From positions 1-64,000 of the forward strand of contig NZ_AULT01000037.1 of NCBI RefSeq assembly GCF_000422425.1: a stretch of DNA of 64,000 nucleotides, read 5' to 3'. The notes below the pieces were generated by a model. It was not told the DNA's origin, did no database searches, and was given only the letters and a program-made list of their open reading frames with translations. Origin of the DNA: Oceanospirillum beijerinckii DSM 7166 (GTDB lineage Bacteria; Pseudomonadota; Gammaproteobacteria; Pseudomonadales; Halomonadaceae). This document shows, in pieces, positions 1 through 8,484 of the stretch (position 1 is the stretch's first letter; the number at the start of each line of letters is the position of its first letter). The translations under genes and the position numbers were made by a program.

Positions 1-229
1 GACTGGAAAATACTCCGGTGGCATAAGCATAAATGAGTAGGGATAGTAGTAGAGAGGGATGATAGGCTGCACTACCTCTCCCGCGATATGCTCCCTGGAT
101 GGCTTGCAAATCCAGACTATCGACAACCTCTACAATAAAGCGAGCTAAATGATCTTCAGGCAGCCAGTCATCAATAGATGGAGGAAGTAGATAAGGCGTT
201 TGACGATCGATGGTACGAAAGCGACTCAT
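1..229 (-). CDS. IS1182-type transposase, N-terminal part (cut by window edge)
   Basis: An open frame starts at the ATG at 229 and runs off the left edge with no stop. The product begins MSRFRTIDRQTPYLLPP and continues with DDWLPEDHLARF, a YRGRGSAAYHP block and YAYATGVFSS. This is the conserved N-terminal (DUF772-like) domain of IS1182/IS5-superfamily DDE transposases, which cut and paste the element. About 76 residues are visible; the catalytic DDE domain lies outside. The bases just upstream (about 280-310, with AGTCCGACAGGCTGCT) look like an element end, so the IS boundary probably lies there. The copy looks intact as far as it can be read. Whether the full element is active cannot be judged here. 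Confidence 0.85.
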   Translation of the reverse strand, partial: MSRFRTIDRQTPYLLPPSIDDWLPEDHLARFIVEVVDSLDLQAIQGAYRGRGSAAYHPSLLLSLLIYAYATGVFSS

Positions 230-308
230 GATATATCCTGCTGGAACCTGAAAAGGGCTATTATCCTAGATCTGGATGAAATGGGCTAATAGTCCGACAG
301 GCTGCTAG

Positions 309-341
309 GCCTTTATAAACGTCCGGGCCTCTATAAACGTC
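309..341. repeat. Short imperfect tandem repeat beside the IS end
   Basis: GCCTTTATAAACGTC and GCCTCTATAAACGTC sit 18 bp apart (one mismatch), between the IS1182 end and the 3' end of the acyl-CoA synthetase gene. There is no evident function; it may be a by-product of insertion or slippage. Confidence 0.5.
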
Positions 342-354
342 TAAACACCTACAG

Positions 355-2223
355 CTAGGCCACTTTAAAAGCCGGTAAACCCACGGCTCCCAGTACGGCT
401 TGTGAATAAGGCTGATAGGTGCCTAACTTATCGTTACGTACAAATAACGGGTCCTGGCAGGCTTCAGGATCGTAACCCTGGCGCTGCAGATCCACCTTGC
501 GCAGCTTAAACGTGGTGGTCATATCAGCAGCCGCGCTGACCCGGACAAACTGTGGCGCGGCATAACGGGGCACCCGTTCTTCGGTCAGATCATAAAAAGC
601 CTGAGGATCAAACTCATAGCCGTCCTGCATCACAATCGCCGCCATTCCGGCACGACCTTCATGGTCCGGCACCTGCACACCATAGATATTGATCAGTTCT
701 GCCCCGTGATAATCTTCCAGAGCACTGGCCACTTCCTGGGTGGATACGTTTTCACTTTTCCAGCGGAAAGTATCACCCACACGATCAACAAAGAAGAAAT
801 AACCTTCTTCGTCATAACGCAGCAGATCACCGGAACGCCAGAAGGCATCACCCTCCTGAAAAACGTCACGTAGGATCTTCTGTTCTGTTGCTTCTGCCGT
901 GGTATAACCCTCAAAACGGCCACCACCAATCTCAGGATGATTGATAATAAAACCCACAGCTTCACCCACTTCACCGGGCTGACACTGAATACAGAAACCG
1001 TTTTCATCACGTAGATGTTCGTCGCCTTCCAGGTCATAACGAATCAGGCGCAGATTGGTTTTATCCCAGTTAGGGATACGACCGCAGGAACCGATACGGT
1101 TATCCAGATTGATCAGGTTGGTATTGGCCTCGGTAGAGCCCCAACCCTCATAGATATCCATATCACCAAAACGCTCCAACCAGCGCTTCCAGATCTCAGA
1201 TGACAGACCTGCTCCCATCATACAGCGTAGCTTGTGACCCGAAGAATCCGACGGCTGATTGAGCAGATAACGACAGATTTCGCCAATATACTGACACACG
1301 GTCACATCGTTATTGCGCACATCCCGCCAGAACTCACGCACGCTGAACTTACGGCGCATTACAATTGATGCCCCCGCTTTCAGCGCAGTAGAAGTTAGTG
1401 AGGTCGCTGCCGCACCGTGATACAGCGGCAGACAGCAGTAGAAGACATCCTCTGCTTTGGCATCAATGGTTACCGCCATAACATCGCCGGAAGACATCCA
1501 ACGCATATGGCTATATACCGCCGCTTTTGGCAGACCGGTTGTGCCTGAGGTAAAGATCAGCAAGGTGGGTGTTTCTGCCGTAAGACCAGCTCTGAGCGCC
1601 TTATTAGGGTTGTCCTGTGAAGCGTTTGCCAGGGTTTGAGCAAAGCTTTGATCCAGCCCCGCTAAGTGCTCTGCCTGGGCAGGATTTTCATGATCCGGTA
1701 ACAGCCAAAGTGCCGATGCAGAAGCGGTGTCAGAAACTGAACTGACACTATTAATACCTTCAGTCACTGCAAAGTTATGGGCACACTCTTCGCCAACAAT
1801 CACCGCCTTGGCATTGGCCGTTTTAATGGCATGAACCAGCGGTACACCATTAACCTGAGTATTGATAAAGGCCACAACGACACCCAGCTTGGTCAGTCCA
1901 AACCAGGTAAAGAAAAACTCAGGCCGGTTTTCAATAGCAATCGCACAGGTATCGCCGCGTTCCAGACCACGGGCACGTACCGCATGGGCCACCTGATTGG
2001 CCTTGGCATTCACTTCGGCATAGCTGAAGCGTTGCTCACCATAGGTCAGAAAGGTTTGGTCACCATATTGCTCTGCCTGTGCTTCCAGACGATCGGCAAT
2101 AGAGTATTCGTCCAGTGGTTTAATCAGGGCCGACGCTTGAGCACGACGATCCATTTTAGCTTGAGTCACTGCGCGAGGGACGACCTCAACCACAGGCTGC
2201 TCAATAGAGATGTTTGAACTCAT
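355..2223 (-). CDS. FATP-type long/very-long-chain acyl-CoA synthetase (AMP-binding)
   Basis: ATP-dependent CoA ligase, 622 residues, that activates a carboxylic acid through an acyl-adenylate. The AMP-binding P-loop motif TSGTTGLPKA lies at about 225-234. The C-terminal half carries SGDLL and then DRVGDTFRWKSENVST, a block typical of the FATP/very-long-chain branch rather than of benzoate or acetate ligases. An open frame extends 26 codons upstream, but the ATG at 2223 is preferred because AAGGAG lies 10 bases before it. The gene heads leftward with the SnoaL-like and SDR genes on the same strand (gaps of about 130 and 70 bp), so they probably form one transcript. In this company it is the likely entry step that thioesterifies the substrate. 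The substrate cannot be read from the sequence; a fatty, steroid side-chain or alicyclic acid are all possible. Confidence 0.9.
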   Translation of the reverse strand: MSSNISIEQPVVEVVPRAVTQAKMDRRAQASALIKPLDEYSIADRLEAQAEQYGDQTFLTYGEQRFSYAEVNAKANQVAHAVRARGLERGDTCAIAIENRPEFFFTWFGLTKLGVVVAFINTQVNGVPLVHAIKTANAKAVIVGEECAHNFAVTEGINSVSSVSDTASASALWLLPDHENPAQAEHLAGLDQSFAQTLANASQDNPNKALRAGLTAETPTLLIFTSGTTGLPKAAVYSHMRWMSSGDVMAVTIDAKAEDVFYCCLPLYHGAAATSLTSTALKAGASIVMRRKFSVREFWRDVRNNDVTVCQYIGEICRYLLNQPSDSSGHKLRCMMGAGLSSEIWKRWLERFGDMDIYEGWGSTEANTNLINLDNRIGSCGRIPNWDKTNLRLIRYDLEGDEHLRDENGFCIQCQPGEVGEAVGFIINHPEIGGGRFEGYTTAEATEQKILRDVFQEGDAFWRSGDLLRYDEEGYFFFVDRVGDTFRWKSENVSTQEVASALEDYHGAELINIYGVQVPDHEGRAGMAAIVMQDGYEFDPQAFYDLTEERVPRYAAPQFVRVSAAADMTTTFKLRKVDLQRQGYDPEACQDPLFVRNDKLGTYQPYSQAVLGAVGLPAFKVA

Positions 2224-2350
2224 GCTCACGCAACTCCTTATTGTTATTAAGTGGCCAAACAAAGCACTGACAGTCAATCTGCTATTCAGCAAACCCGCCA
2301 AAAACAGTGCTTTTGTTTAGCGATGTAAAAACCAAGCGAATAGAGAAGAC

Positions 2351-2977
2351 CTAGCGCACCCGAATCTTTGGTGCCGGGGTATCACCGCGCATGGTCTGTA
2401 AAAAGGTTTCCATCTCAGCGGGAGGCGCGACCTCTGGTAGCTGTTCAGGATCAGGGCGCTGTAACCAAAACGCTTTCCAGGAAGGAAACAGATCATGGAA
2501 GGTGCCTTCATAGGGCTCACGACCCGGCCAGCGCATCTTCATATCACCAATAGGCTGTTTGTTTAGATCTGAGGCATACCAGTAACAAGGCAGACGACGA
2601 CGGAAAAACCAGCGGCCATCAATGCGCTCATAATCATCCCAATACAGCATCTGCATGGTGACCCACTCGGGGCCTGTCTCATGCTCATTTTTCGAATACA
2701 CCACACCAATGGCGTGATCGGCATCGACAAACTCAATAATGTGCTGACCGATATGGTGTGAGGTACCGGTAAACTGATCGCGCAGGGTATCGTCGACCCA
2801 GGCTTTCAGATGTGCACGACCGCTTTTACCACGCCCGACACGAATATCTGGCGCAAACAGCCCCACATGGGCATCCAGATCACGCATATCCAGAGACAGA
2901 GAGTATTTACCCGCCAGCTGACGGATCTCTTCAATGGATTCCAAGCGATCGATACGCGCTTCTAACGCTTTAGACAT
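2351..2977 (-). CDS. SnoaL/NTF2-like protein, candidate BaiE-like dehydratase
   Basis: A 208-residue protein with the SnoaL_4 (NTF2-like cone) fold pattern. An N-terminal helix (LEARIDRLESIEEIRQL) is followed by KYSLSLD and later HHIGQH. The spacing Tyr25-x4-Asp30 with His74/75 matches the Tyr-Asp-His triad of bile-acid 7-alpha-dehydratase BaiE and related SnoaL dehydratases; this comparison is from memory of the family. The C-terminal 60 residues (WPGREPYEGTF onward) extend beyond the minimal domain of about 150 residues. AAGGAGG precedes the ATG. It lies between the SDR and the CoA ligase on the same strand. It could be a dehydratase, an isomerase or a ring hydroxylase-like small subunit; the fold is secure, the reaction is inference. 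Confidence 0.8.
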   Translation of the reverse strand: MSKALEARIDRLESIEEIRQLAGKYSLSLDMRDLDAHVGLFAPDIRVGRGKSGRAHLKAWVDDTLRDQFTGTSHHIGQHIIEFVDADHAIGVVYSKNEHETGPEWVTMQMLYWDDYERIDGRWFFRRRLPCYWYASDLNKQPIGDMKMRWPGREPYEGTFHDLFPSWKAFWLQRPDPEQLPEVAPPAEMETFLQTMRGDTPAPKIRVR

Positions 2978-3050
2978 AACGCCTCCTTAACAGGGCCATG
3001 GCTGAAAAAGCCTGATTCAGACCGGTGCGCTTTAGCAAAAAGCAGAGCAA

Positions 3051-3797
3051 TCACAGAAAGACCATGCCGCCATTAACGGCAATGTTCTGACCGGTAATAA
3101 AAGAAGCCTCTTCGGAGGCGATAAAAGAAGCGACACGGGCGACTTCATCGGGCTCACACATACGACCCAGAGGAATGGCATTGACCATCTGCTCCATCCA
3201 ATCCTCAGGAATATCCGCCATCATGGGGGTATTGGTCGGTCCAGGTACCAGGGTATTGACGCGAATACCACTGCTGGCCAGCTCACGGGCGATACTGCGG
3301 GTCAAACCGATCACACCAGCCTTGGACGCACAGTAGTGACTGGGGCCTTCACCGGACATTACCGCCGAGCTGGAGACATTGATAATGATGCCGGAGCCGT
3401 TTTTCTGCATCAGACGCGCGCCTTCACGACAACACAGGAAGGTGCCGGTCAGGTTGACGCCGATAACGCGATTCCAGTTTTCATCCGGGGTATCCACAAA
3501 AGCATCCACCGAACCGATACCGGCGTTATTCACCACGATATCCAGACGGCCAAACTGTCTTTCCACTTCCGCCATGGCATCACGTACCGAACTGCTGTCT
3601 GAGACATCACAGGCCAGGCCGATCACGCGAGTACCATCAAGACCGGCACCGCAACTATCCGCTACGGCCTGCGCCGCTTGCTGATTAATATCGACGGCAG
3701 CAACCAACGCTCCCTCAGCAACAAAACGCTCAACAATGGCCTTACCCATGCCTTGACCGGCACCCGTGACAAAGACAACGCGGTTTTCATGCTTCAT
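3051..3797 (-). CDS. Short-chain dehydrogenase/reductase (classical SDR)
   Basis: NAD(P)-dependent oxidoreductase of 248 residues, the usual classical SDR length. The cofactor loop TGAGQGMG is at 11-18, NNAG at about 90-93, the catalytic Ser at 142-144, and YCASK gives Tyr155 and Lys159. Asp36 at the end of the second strand (AAVDIN) favours NAD over NADP. GGAGG precedes the ATG by 7 bases. It is first in the minus-strand run SDR, SnoaL, CoA ligase, and is divergent from the alpha/beta hydrolase gene. It probably oxidises or reduces a hydroxyl/keto group of the CoA-activated substrate (BaiA- or FabG-like). The substrate is not assignable. Confidence 0.92.
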   Translation of the reverse strand: MKHENRVVFVTGAGQGMGKAIVERFVAEGALVAAVDINQQAAQAVADSCGAGLDGTRVIGLACDVSDSSSVRDAMAEVERQFGRLDIVVNNAGIGSVDAFVDTPDENWNRVIGVNLTGTFLCCREGARLMQKNGSGIIINVSSSAVMSGEGPSHYCASKAGVIGLTRSIARELASSGIRVNTLVPGPTNTPMMADIPEDWMEQMVNAIPLGRMCEPDEVARVASFIASEEASFITGQNIAVNGGMVFL

Positions 3798-4123
3798 ATT
3801 GTTTCCTCCAGACGCTCCAGATCAGTACTTTTAATCAGCTCATCCCGCAACTCATCCCGCAACAGCGGACAGAAACGGTTATGTCCAACACCGATCTGGC
3901 TTTTATTTTTGTGCCTCCATCTTCTGCCACTGCGCAAGAGCCAACATCGTCCAATAAGACTAAACAGATCTGACCATCCGGTTTTGTCCTGCTACTCACA
4001 TCGCCTTACTCACACTCACACCCGCACTGGTCTAAATGGACGATGCCTGATAACCAAGGGGATAAGAGGATTCATAGCTAACAACAAAAAACCGATACCA
4101 AGCTGACAAGCAGGAGAACAACA
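3798..4123. other. Divergent intergenic region with a 12-bp tandem duplication
   Basis: These 326 bp separate the SDR (minus) and hydrolase (plus) genes and must hold promoters for both. I see no convincing operator palindrome. CTCATCCCGCAA is present twice in tandem (3839-3862), 42 bp upstream of the SDR start and therefore likely in its leader. Confidence 0.5.
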
Positions 4124-4954
4124 ATGTCTGAACAGGATCTGCCACTTCCTCTGGGTCATTTCGCCCAGCTGAGCAACGGTCTTAAACTGCACTATCTGGA
4201 TCAGGGTGAAGGCCCTGTGGTGTTGTGGTTACATGGCAGCGGCCCTGGTGCCAGTGGCTTCAGTAACTTTAAGGGCAACTACCCTAAATTCTGTGAAGCG
4301 GGTTATCGCAATATCGTGCTGGATCTGCCGGGCTTTGGTCGCTCCGATAAGCCGGATAATGTGGAATACCGTCTGGAGTTCTTTGTTGAGTGTCTGAATC
4401 TATTCCTACAGGAAGTGGGCATTCAATGCTGCACCTTGCTGGGTAACTCCCTGGGTGGGGCTATCGCTCTGGGACAGGCACTCGCTTATCCTGATACGGT
4501 AGACAAGCTGATTCTGATGGCGCCGGGCGGTGTCGAAGAGCGTGAAACCTACTTCCAGATGGAAGGGATTCAGCGCATGGTCGAGGTCTATAATCAGGGC
4601 CCTATGGGTGTCGAGCAGATGCGAGAGGTGATGAGCCTGCAACTGTTTGATGCCAGTCAGCTGACCGATGAAATTCTGTCGGAACGTGCTGCGGTAGCGG
4701 TGACTCAACCGGAAAACCTGTTCAGCACCATGCTGGTACCAAATATGACGGAGCAACTGAAAGAGCTGCAATGTCCGGTACTGGGTTTCTGGGGCACCAA
4801 TGATGTCTTTAACCCCGTAGAAGGCATGCACAAGTTTATGGATAACGTACCAGAAGTGCGCTTTTTAATGGTCAATCGTTGTGGTCACTGGGTACAGGTG
4901 GAACATGAAGATCTGTTTAACCGCACCTGTATCGACTTTTTACACAACGGCTAA
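4124..4954 (+). CDS. Alpha/beta hydrolase of the meta-cleavage-product (C-C bond) hydrolase type
   Basis: A 276-residue hydrolase. The oxyanion segment HGSGPGASG (37-45), the nucleophile elbow GNSLGG with Ser109, Asp227 in GTNDVFN and His255 in NRCGHWVQVEH make a complete triad. HGSGPGAxGxSNF and CGHWVQxEH are hallmarks of the MhpC/BphD/HsaD family, which cleaves vinylogous 1,5-diketones left by extradiol ring opening; some relatives are plain esterases. AGGAG lies 6 bases before the ATG. The next gene on this strand is the OYE-type flavoenzyme, 138 bp on. No extradiol dioxygenase is present in the window, so a C-C hydrolase role needs a partner elsewhere. Alternatively it releases CoA or an ester from the island's substrate. 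Confidence 0.85.
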   Translation: MSEQDLPLPLGHFAQLSNGLKLHYLDQGEGPVVLWLHGSGPGASGFSNFKGNYPKFCEAGYRNIVLDLPGFGRSDKPDNVEYRLEFFVECLNLFLQEVGIQCCTLLGNSLGGAIALGQALAYPDTVDKLILMAPGGVEERETYFQMEGIQRMVEVYNQGPMGVEQMREVMSLQLFDASQLTDEILSERAAVAVTQPENLFSTMLVPNMTEQLKELQCPVLGFWGTNDVFNPVEGMHKFMDNVPEVRFLMVNRCGHWVQVEHEDLFNRTCIDFLHNG

Positions 4955-5092
4955 ATCCTAAGCCCAGAAGCACTGAAAGCTAAAAAGCACAGAATTCTGA
5001 CTTTTAAGAGCCTGCCCCGGCGTTTAATCCGATGCAAAAATACCAGTTAGGATTATGCCGGGCCAATAACAACAACAGTGAGATACGTGATT

Positions 5093-7210
5093 ATGGCTCA
5101 GCACCAACATCTGCTCCAACCAGGCAAAATTGGCAGCCTGGAACTGAAAAACCGCATGATTATGGCTCCTATGGGGTCTAACTTCGCCGAAACTGACGGC
5201 CACTGTGGCGAACGTATTCAGGCCTTTTATGAAGAACGCGCTAAAGGCGGCGCTGGTCTGCTCACCATGGGCGTCTGCTCCATAGCCTACCCCAACGGCA
5301 CCGCAGAACCCTATCAGGTAGGTGTCTCCGACGATAAATTCCTACCCGGTTTAACCAAGTTAGTTGAGCGTGTACATGCCCAGGGCGGCAAGATCGCCAT
5401 GCAGCTGCAACATGCCGGTAAAACTGCGGTGCGTGATATCGCAGAGGGTCGTGAGCTGTGGGTACCTTCCATGCCCCCTGCCCACAAAAGCGATATGATG
5501 AAGTCGCTCACCCAGGAAGAGTTAGGTGCTTTTATCCGCTCTGCAGGTGGCGAAGTTAAAATCCACGTCATGGATAAAACCGATATCGAGCAGATGGTGG
5601 TATGGTTTGCCGCCGCTGCAGAGCGCGCCAAGCGAGCCGGTTTTGATGGCATCGAACTGCACGCCGCCCACACCTATATTCTCGCCGGTTTTCTATCGGC
5701 TTATTACAACAAGCGTGACGACGAATACGGTGGCTCACTGGAGAACCGTGCCCGCTTGCTGATGGAAGTGATCGCGGCAGTACGCGCCCGTGTGGGCGAG
5801 GACTACCCGCTCTGGTTACGTATTGATGCCCAGGAACTGCGCACCCCTGGCGGTATCACACTGGACGATGCCATTGCTGTGGCCAAAATGGCGGAACAAG
5901 CGGGACTGGATGCAGTGCATGTCTCCGCGTATGCCAACCCAAGCAGTGGTGCAGCGTTTACCGAAGCACCTCTGGTACAGAAAGCGGCTGGTTTTCTCGA
6001 TTGGGCCGCTGAGATCAAACAGCATGTCAGCATTCCGGTGACCGCAGTGGGTAAACTGGAACCCGACGTTGCGGATAAAGCCATTGCCGACGGTAAATGT
6101 GATTTTGTCGCTATGGGCCGTAAGCTACTGGCGGACCCTGAACTACCGAAAAAGCTGACCGAAGGCCGCCCGGAAGATATCCGTCCCTGCATTTACTGCT
6201 ATGTGTGTGTCAGCCAGATCTTTGTTAATGATCGCGTTAAGTGTGCAGTGAACCCCTTTACCGGCCACGAATCCGAACTAAAACTGATCGCCACTGACCA
6301 AGCCAAACACGTGGTCGTTGTCGGCGGTGGCCCTGGCGGTATGGAAGCGGCCCGTGTAGCTGCGCAACGGGGACACAAAGTGACCCTGTCAGAGAAAGGC
6401 AAACGCCTCGGTGGCACCCTGTTCTTTGCCTCCCTAGCCTACCAGGAAAATGGTGCCCTGCTGGATTATCTGACCACGCAACTGGAAAAATCCAACGTTG
6501 ATGTACGCCTGAATACCCTGGCCACGGTCGAGTTGTTAAAAGAGCTGAAAGCCGATGAAGTGATCCTCGCTACCGGTGCTCTGCGTAACGCGCCAAATAT
6601 CCCAGGGGCAGATCAGAAACACGTTTGGTCCGGTGATGAACTGCGTCGTCTGATGACCGGCGAAGGCGAAGATATCGCTAAACGCAAGCTTAGCGTCACC
6701 CAGCGTATGATGATGAAATCCGGCTCTCTGGTCGGCGTCACCAACAGCACAGATGCCATGCAGCACCTCTCTAAACTCTGGATGCCACTGGGTAAAGAGG
6801 TCACCATTGTCGGTGGCGGCCTGGTTGGTCTTGAGCTGGCAGAATTTCTGGTTGAACGGGGCCGTAAGGTGACTGTACTGGAACCCACACGGGATCTGGG
6901 TAAAGAGCTGGCTATTGTGCGTCGTTGGCGCGTACTGGACAACCTGGAACAACACGACGTTACCGTTAAACAGCTGGCCACAGTGACCAATATCGACAAA
7001 AAAGCGGTTCACTACACCGACAAAGAAGGCAACAGCCACTCTATCGCCAGTGAATCCGTCGTACTGGCACTGGGTGCAGAGACCGATACAAGCTTTGCCG
7101 ATGCGGTCAGTCAGGCGGGCTTTAAAGTCACGAATATCGGTGATAGCGCCGAAGTGGCTTATATCGAAGGAGCTTTGAAAACGGGCCTGATAGCCGGTCT
7201 GGAAGTCTAA
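5093..7210 (+). CDS. NADH:flavin oxidoreductase, OYE/4Fe-4S/FAD type (2-enoate or dienoyl-CoA reductase, BaiCD/BaiH-like)
   Basis: A 705-residue multidomain flavoenzyme. Residues 1-355 form an Old Yellow Enzyme TIM barrel (KNRMIMAPMG, HAAHTY with the active-site His pair, and AMGRKLLADPEL). A cysteine cluster follows (CIYCYVC then Cys384) for one 4Fe-4S. The C-terminal FAD/NAD reductase domains have VVGGGPGG (about 409-416) and VGGGLVGLELAE (about 575). Such proteins reduce or form activated C=C bonds (2,4-dienoyl-CoA reductase FadH, enoate reductase, BaiCD/BaiH). A GTG at 5078 would add five residues; the ATG at 5093 is chosen because GAG lies 10 bases upstream and family members start near the KIGSLELKNR block. 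Its neighbours suggest reduction or desaturation of the island's acyl-CoA or ring substrate. Confidence 0.9.
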   Translation: MAQHQHLLQPGKIGSLELKNRMIMAPMGSNFAETDGHCGERIQAFYEERAKGGAGLLTMGVCSIAYPNGTAEPYQVGVSDDKFLPGLTKLVERVHAQGGKIAMQLQHAGKTAVRDIAEGRELWVPSMPPAHKSDMMKSLTQEELGAFIRSAGGEVKIHVMDKTDIEQMVVWFAAAAERAKRAGFDGIELHAAHTYILAGFLSAYYNKRDDEYGGSLENRARLLMEVIAAVRARVGEDYPLWLRIDAQELRTPGGITLDDAIAVAKMAEQAGLDAVHVSAYANPSSGAAFTEAPLVQKAAGFLDWAAEIKQHVSIPVTAVGKLEPDVADKAIADGKCDFVAMGRKLLADPELPKKLTEGRPEDIRPCIYCYVCVSQIFVNDRVKCAVNPFTGHESELKLIATDQAKHVVVVGGGPGGMEAARVAAQRGHKVTLSEKGKRLGGTLFFASLAYQENGALLDYLTTQLEKSNVDVRLNTLATVELLKELKADEVILATGALRNAPNIPGADQKHVWSGDELRRLMTGEGEDIAKRKLSVTQRMMMKSGSLVGVTNSTDAMQHLSKLWMPLGKEVTIVGGGLVGLELAEFLVERGRKVTVLEPTRDLGKELAIVRRWRVLDNLEQHDVTVKQLATVTNIDKKAVHYTDKEGNSHSIASESVVLALGAETDTSFADAVSQAGFKVTNIGDSAEVAYIEGALKTGLIAGLEV

Positions 7211-7297
7211 ACGTCACAATTACGGCACACGTAATGTAAATGATGCGCCTTTTTCGAAAGCAGCTTTACTTAGCCACCTCCTGAAACTATCTATTAG

Positions 7298-7332
7298 TCA
7301 CAAATATTCTGAGCTATTCAGAATATTTGTGA
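7298..7332. terminator. Perfect 15-bp hairpin after the OYE gene
   Basis: TCACAAATATTCTGA and its exact complement flank a 5-base loop, 88 bp past the stop of the flavoenzyme gene. No T-run follows, so it may be a 3'-end stabilising hairpin or a Rho-assisted end rather than a classical intrinsic terminator. Confidence 0.5.
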
Positions 7333-7506
7333 GCTCAGCATTGTAAGCAGTTATGAACAGCCTCCAGTAGCAATCATCATCGACCTGGATCACACTGCAA
7401 CAACGACGTATGGTCATCAGCAAATGTGCCTGTTTCATGGAAAATATAATGACTATTACTACTTAACTCTGCTGATATTTGAGGGACTCACCGGTATGCA
7501 AAACAG

Positions 7507-7700
7507 GTCGATATGCGTAAGTCGACCAATGGTCTGGCTTTGCTGGTTGAACAAGAGATGGTGCTTTCACCCTTCGATCCTGCACTGTTTGCCTTCTGCA
7601 ATCGATAACGGGATAAAATCAAGATTCTCTGTTGAGAGCGAAACGGCTTTATTCTCTGGTATAAATGCTTGGAAAAGCACCTGTCTCATTTGGCAGGAGT
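7507..7700 (+). pseudogene. IS66-family tnpB remnant
   Basis: Translation from 7507 gives VDMRKSTNGLALLVEQE, then PFDPALFAFCNR, a TAA stop, RDKIKIL, a TGA stop, and NGFILWYKCLEK. This is the core of the IS66 accessory protein TnpB (DMRKs.dGLa.lve, lFvFcnrrRdriKiL, GFvLwykRLEk). Two in-frame stops and the lack of tnpA and tnpC show a dead fragment of an old insertion between the catabolic island and the ior gene. Confidence 0.85.
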
Positions 7701-7988
7701 TTCATCACTGATTGACCTGCGTACCCCGGCAGCAACAGACTCCGTAGTATTGATCAGAGTGTTCGCCACATCATAACCGTTCGTTTGCTGAGGCAGGCTC
7801 AACTTGTCGCAGGGGCCTTATAGCTCAGGCTTACAATTGATCTGTAACGTTTGCTGCTTTACATGCTCATTCATCAGCCCGGTTAAATGAGAAAACACTC
7901 AGGTTAAGCAAGCACTCTGCCGCCAGCATAGGATTATCTGACAACCCAGTCTCAAGTAATCGCCTTGCCGGGTTATCCGGTGCATCTC

Positions 7989-8085
7989 TGCCTTAATCAC
8001 ATCAACGGTCACTTACCTGAACGCACAGTGCAGACAGATCCTGGGAATATCACGGTTAAAGTGCCTAAGGTACATGATTGTCTTC
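7989..8085 (+). pseudogene. IS256-type transposase fragment
   Basis: One frame reads NGHLPERTVQTDPGNITVKVPKVHD. This matches the conserved N-terminal stretch of IS256/Mutator transposases (NGyLPERtlqTgiGdi.VkvPKvRD). The catalytic domain is absent and surrounding frames do not continue the homology. It is a short relic about 300 bp from the tnpB relic. Confidence 0.75.
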
Positions 8086-8153
8086 CCCTCAATCAGGGTG
8101 ACTCTGCTTTCTTTCAGGCAGTTGGGTTTGCTGGCTTCACCGAGCAAACAAAA

Positions 8154-8178
8154 AAACCCGCCAAATCGGCGGGTAAAG
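8154..8178. terminator. GC-rich hairpin with A/T tract, minus-strand polarity
   Basis: ACCCGCC and GGCGGGT pair around a short loop; read on the minus strand the stem is followed by seven T. It has the form of an intrinsic terminator, 300 bp beyond the stop of the ior gene, and may end that transcript. Confidence 0.65.
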
Positions 8179-8434
8179 TGCAGAGCTCTCACCCTTGCGG
8201 GATCGAGATAAAAACCAGTAAAAACTGGACAAGACCAAATGTAACAACGATTGCTCTTTTGCAAGAGCCAAACACCTCTGAAACGGCTATCAGGCAAAAC
8301 CCTAACTAAGCCCGATAACCCATCATGCTTATCCAGAAAGGCATAGCTCAATAAGCACGACTCAGAGGATCCCCCAGATTCCTGGCTGAACCAGGTATTG
8401 GAGAGAACCTGATTCAGCGCCAGTTTTGCTACCG

Positions 8435-8471
8435 GGCGGCTTTAACCACCTGATGGTTTATGCCGTCCGAT
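8435..8471. repeat. REP-like imperfect palindrome 3' of ior
   Basis: GGGCGGCTTTAACCACC and GATGGTTTATGCCGTCC form an imperfect inverted repeat just after the ior gene, followed by GATAGGATCATC; a similar GATAGGATGATC occurs at 38264-38275. It probably belongs to the chromosome's extragenic palindrome family, or works as a 3' hairpin. Confidence 0.45.
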
Positions 8472-8484
8472 AGGATCATCCCCC

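Noticed and set aside
3678-4106. 142-codon plus-strand frame overlapping the SDR gene and the divergent gap
   Set aside because: It is mostly the antisense shadow of the SDR gene, has no ribosome site, and reads as Ser/Arg-rich low-complexity sequence.
8013-8351. 112-codon minus-strand frame in the IS relic region
   Set aside because: It runs through a terminator hairpin and the IS256-type relic on the other strand; composition is not protein-like.
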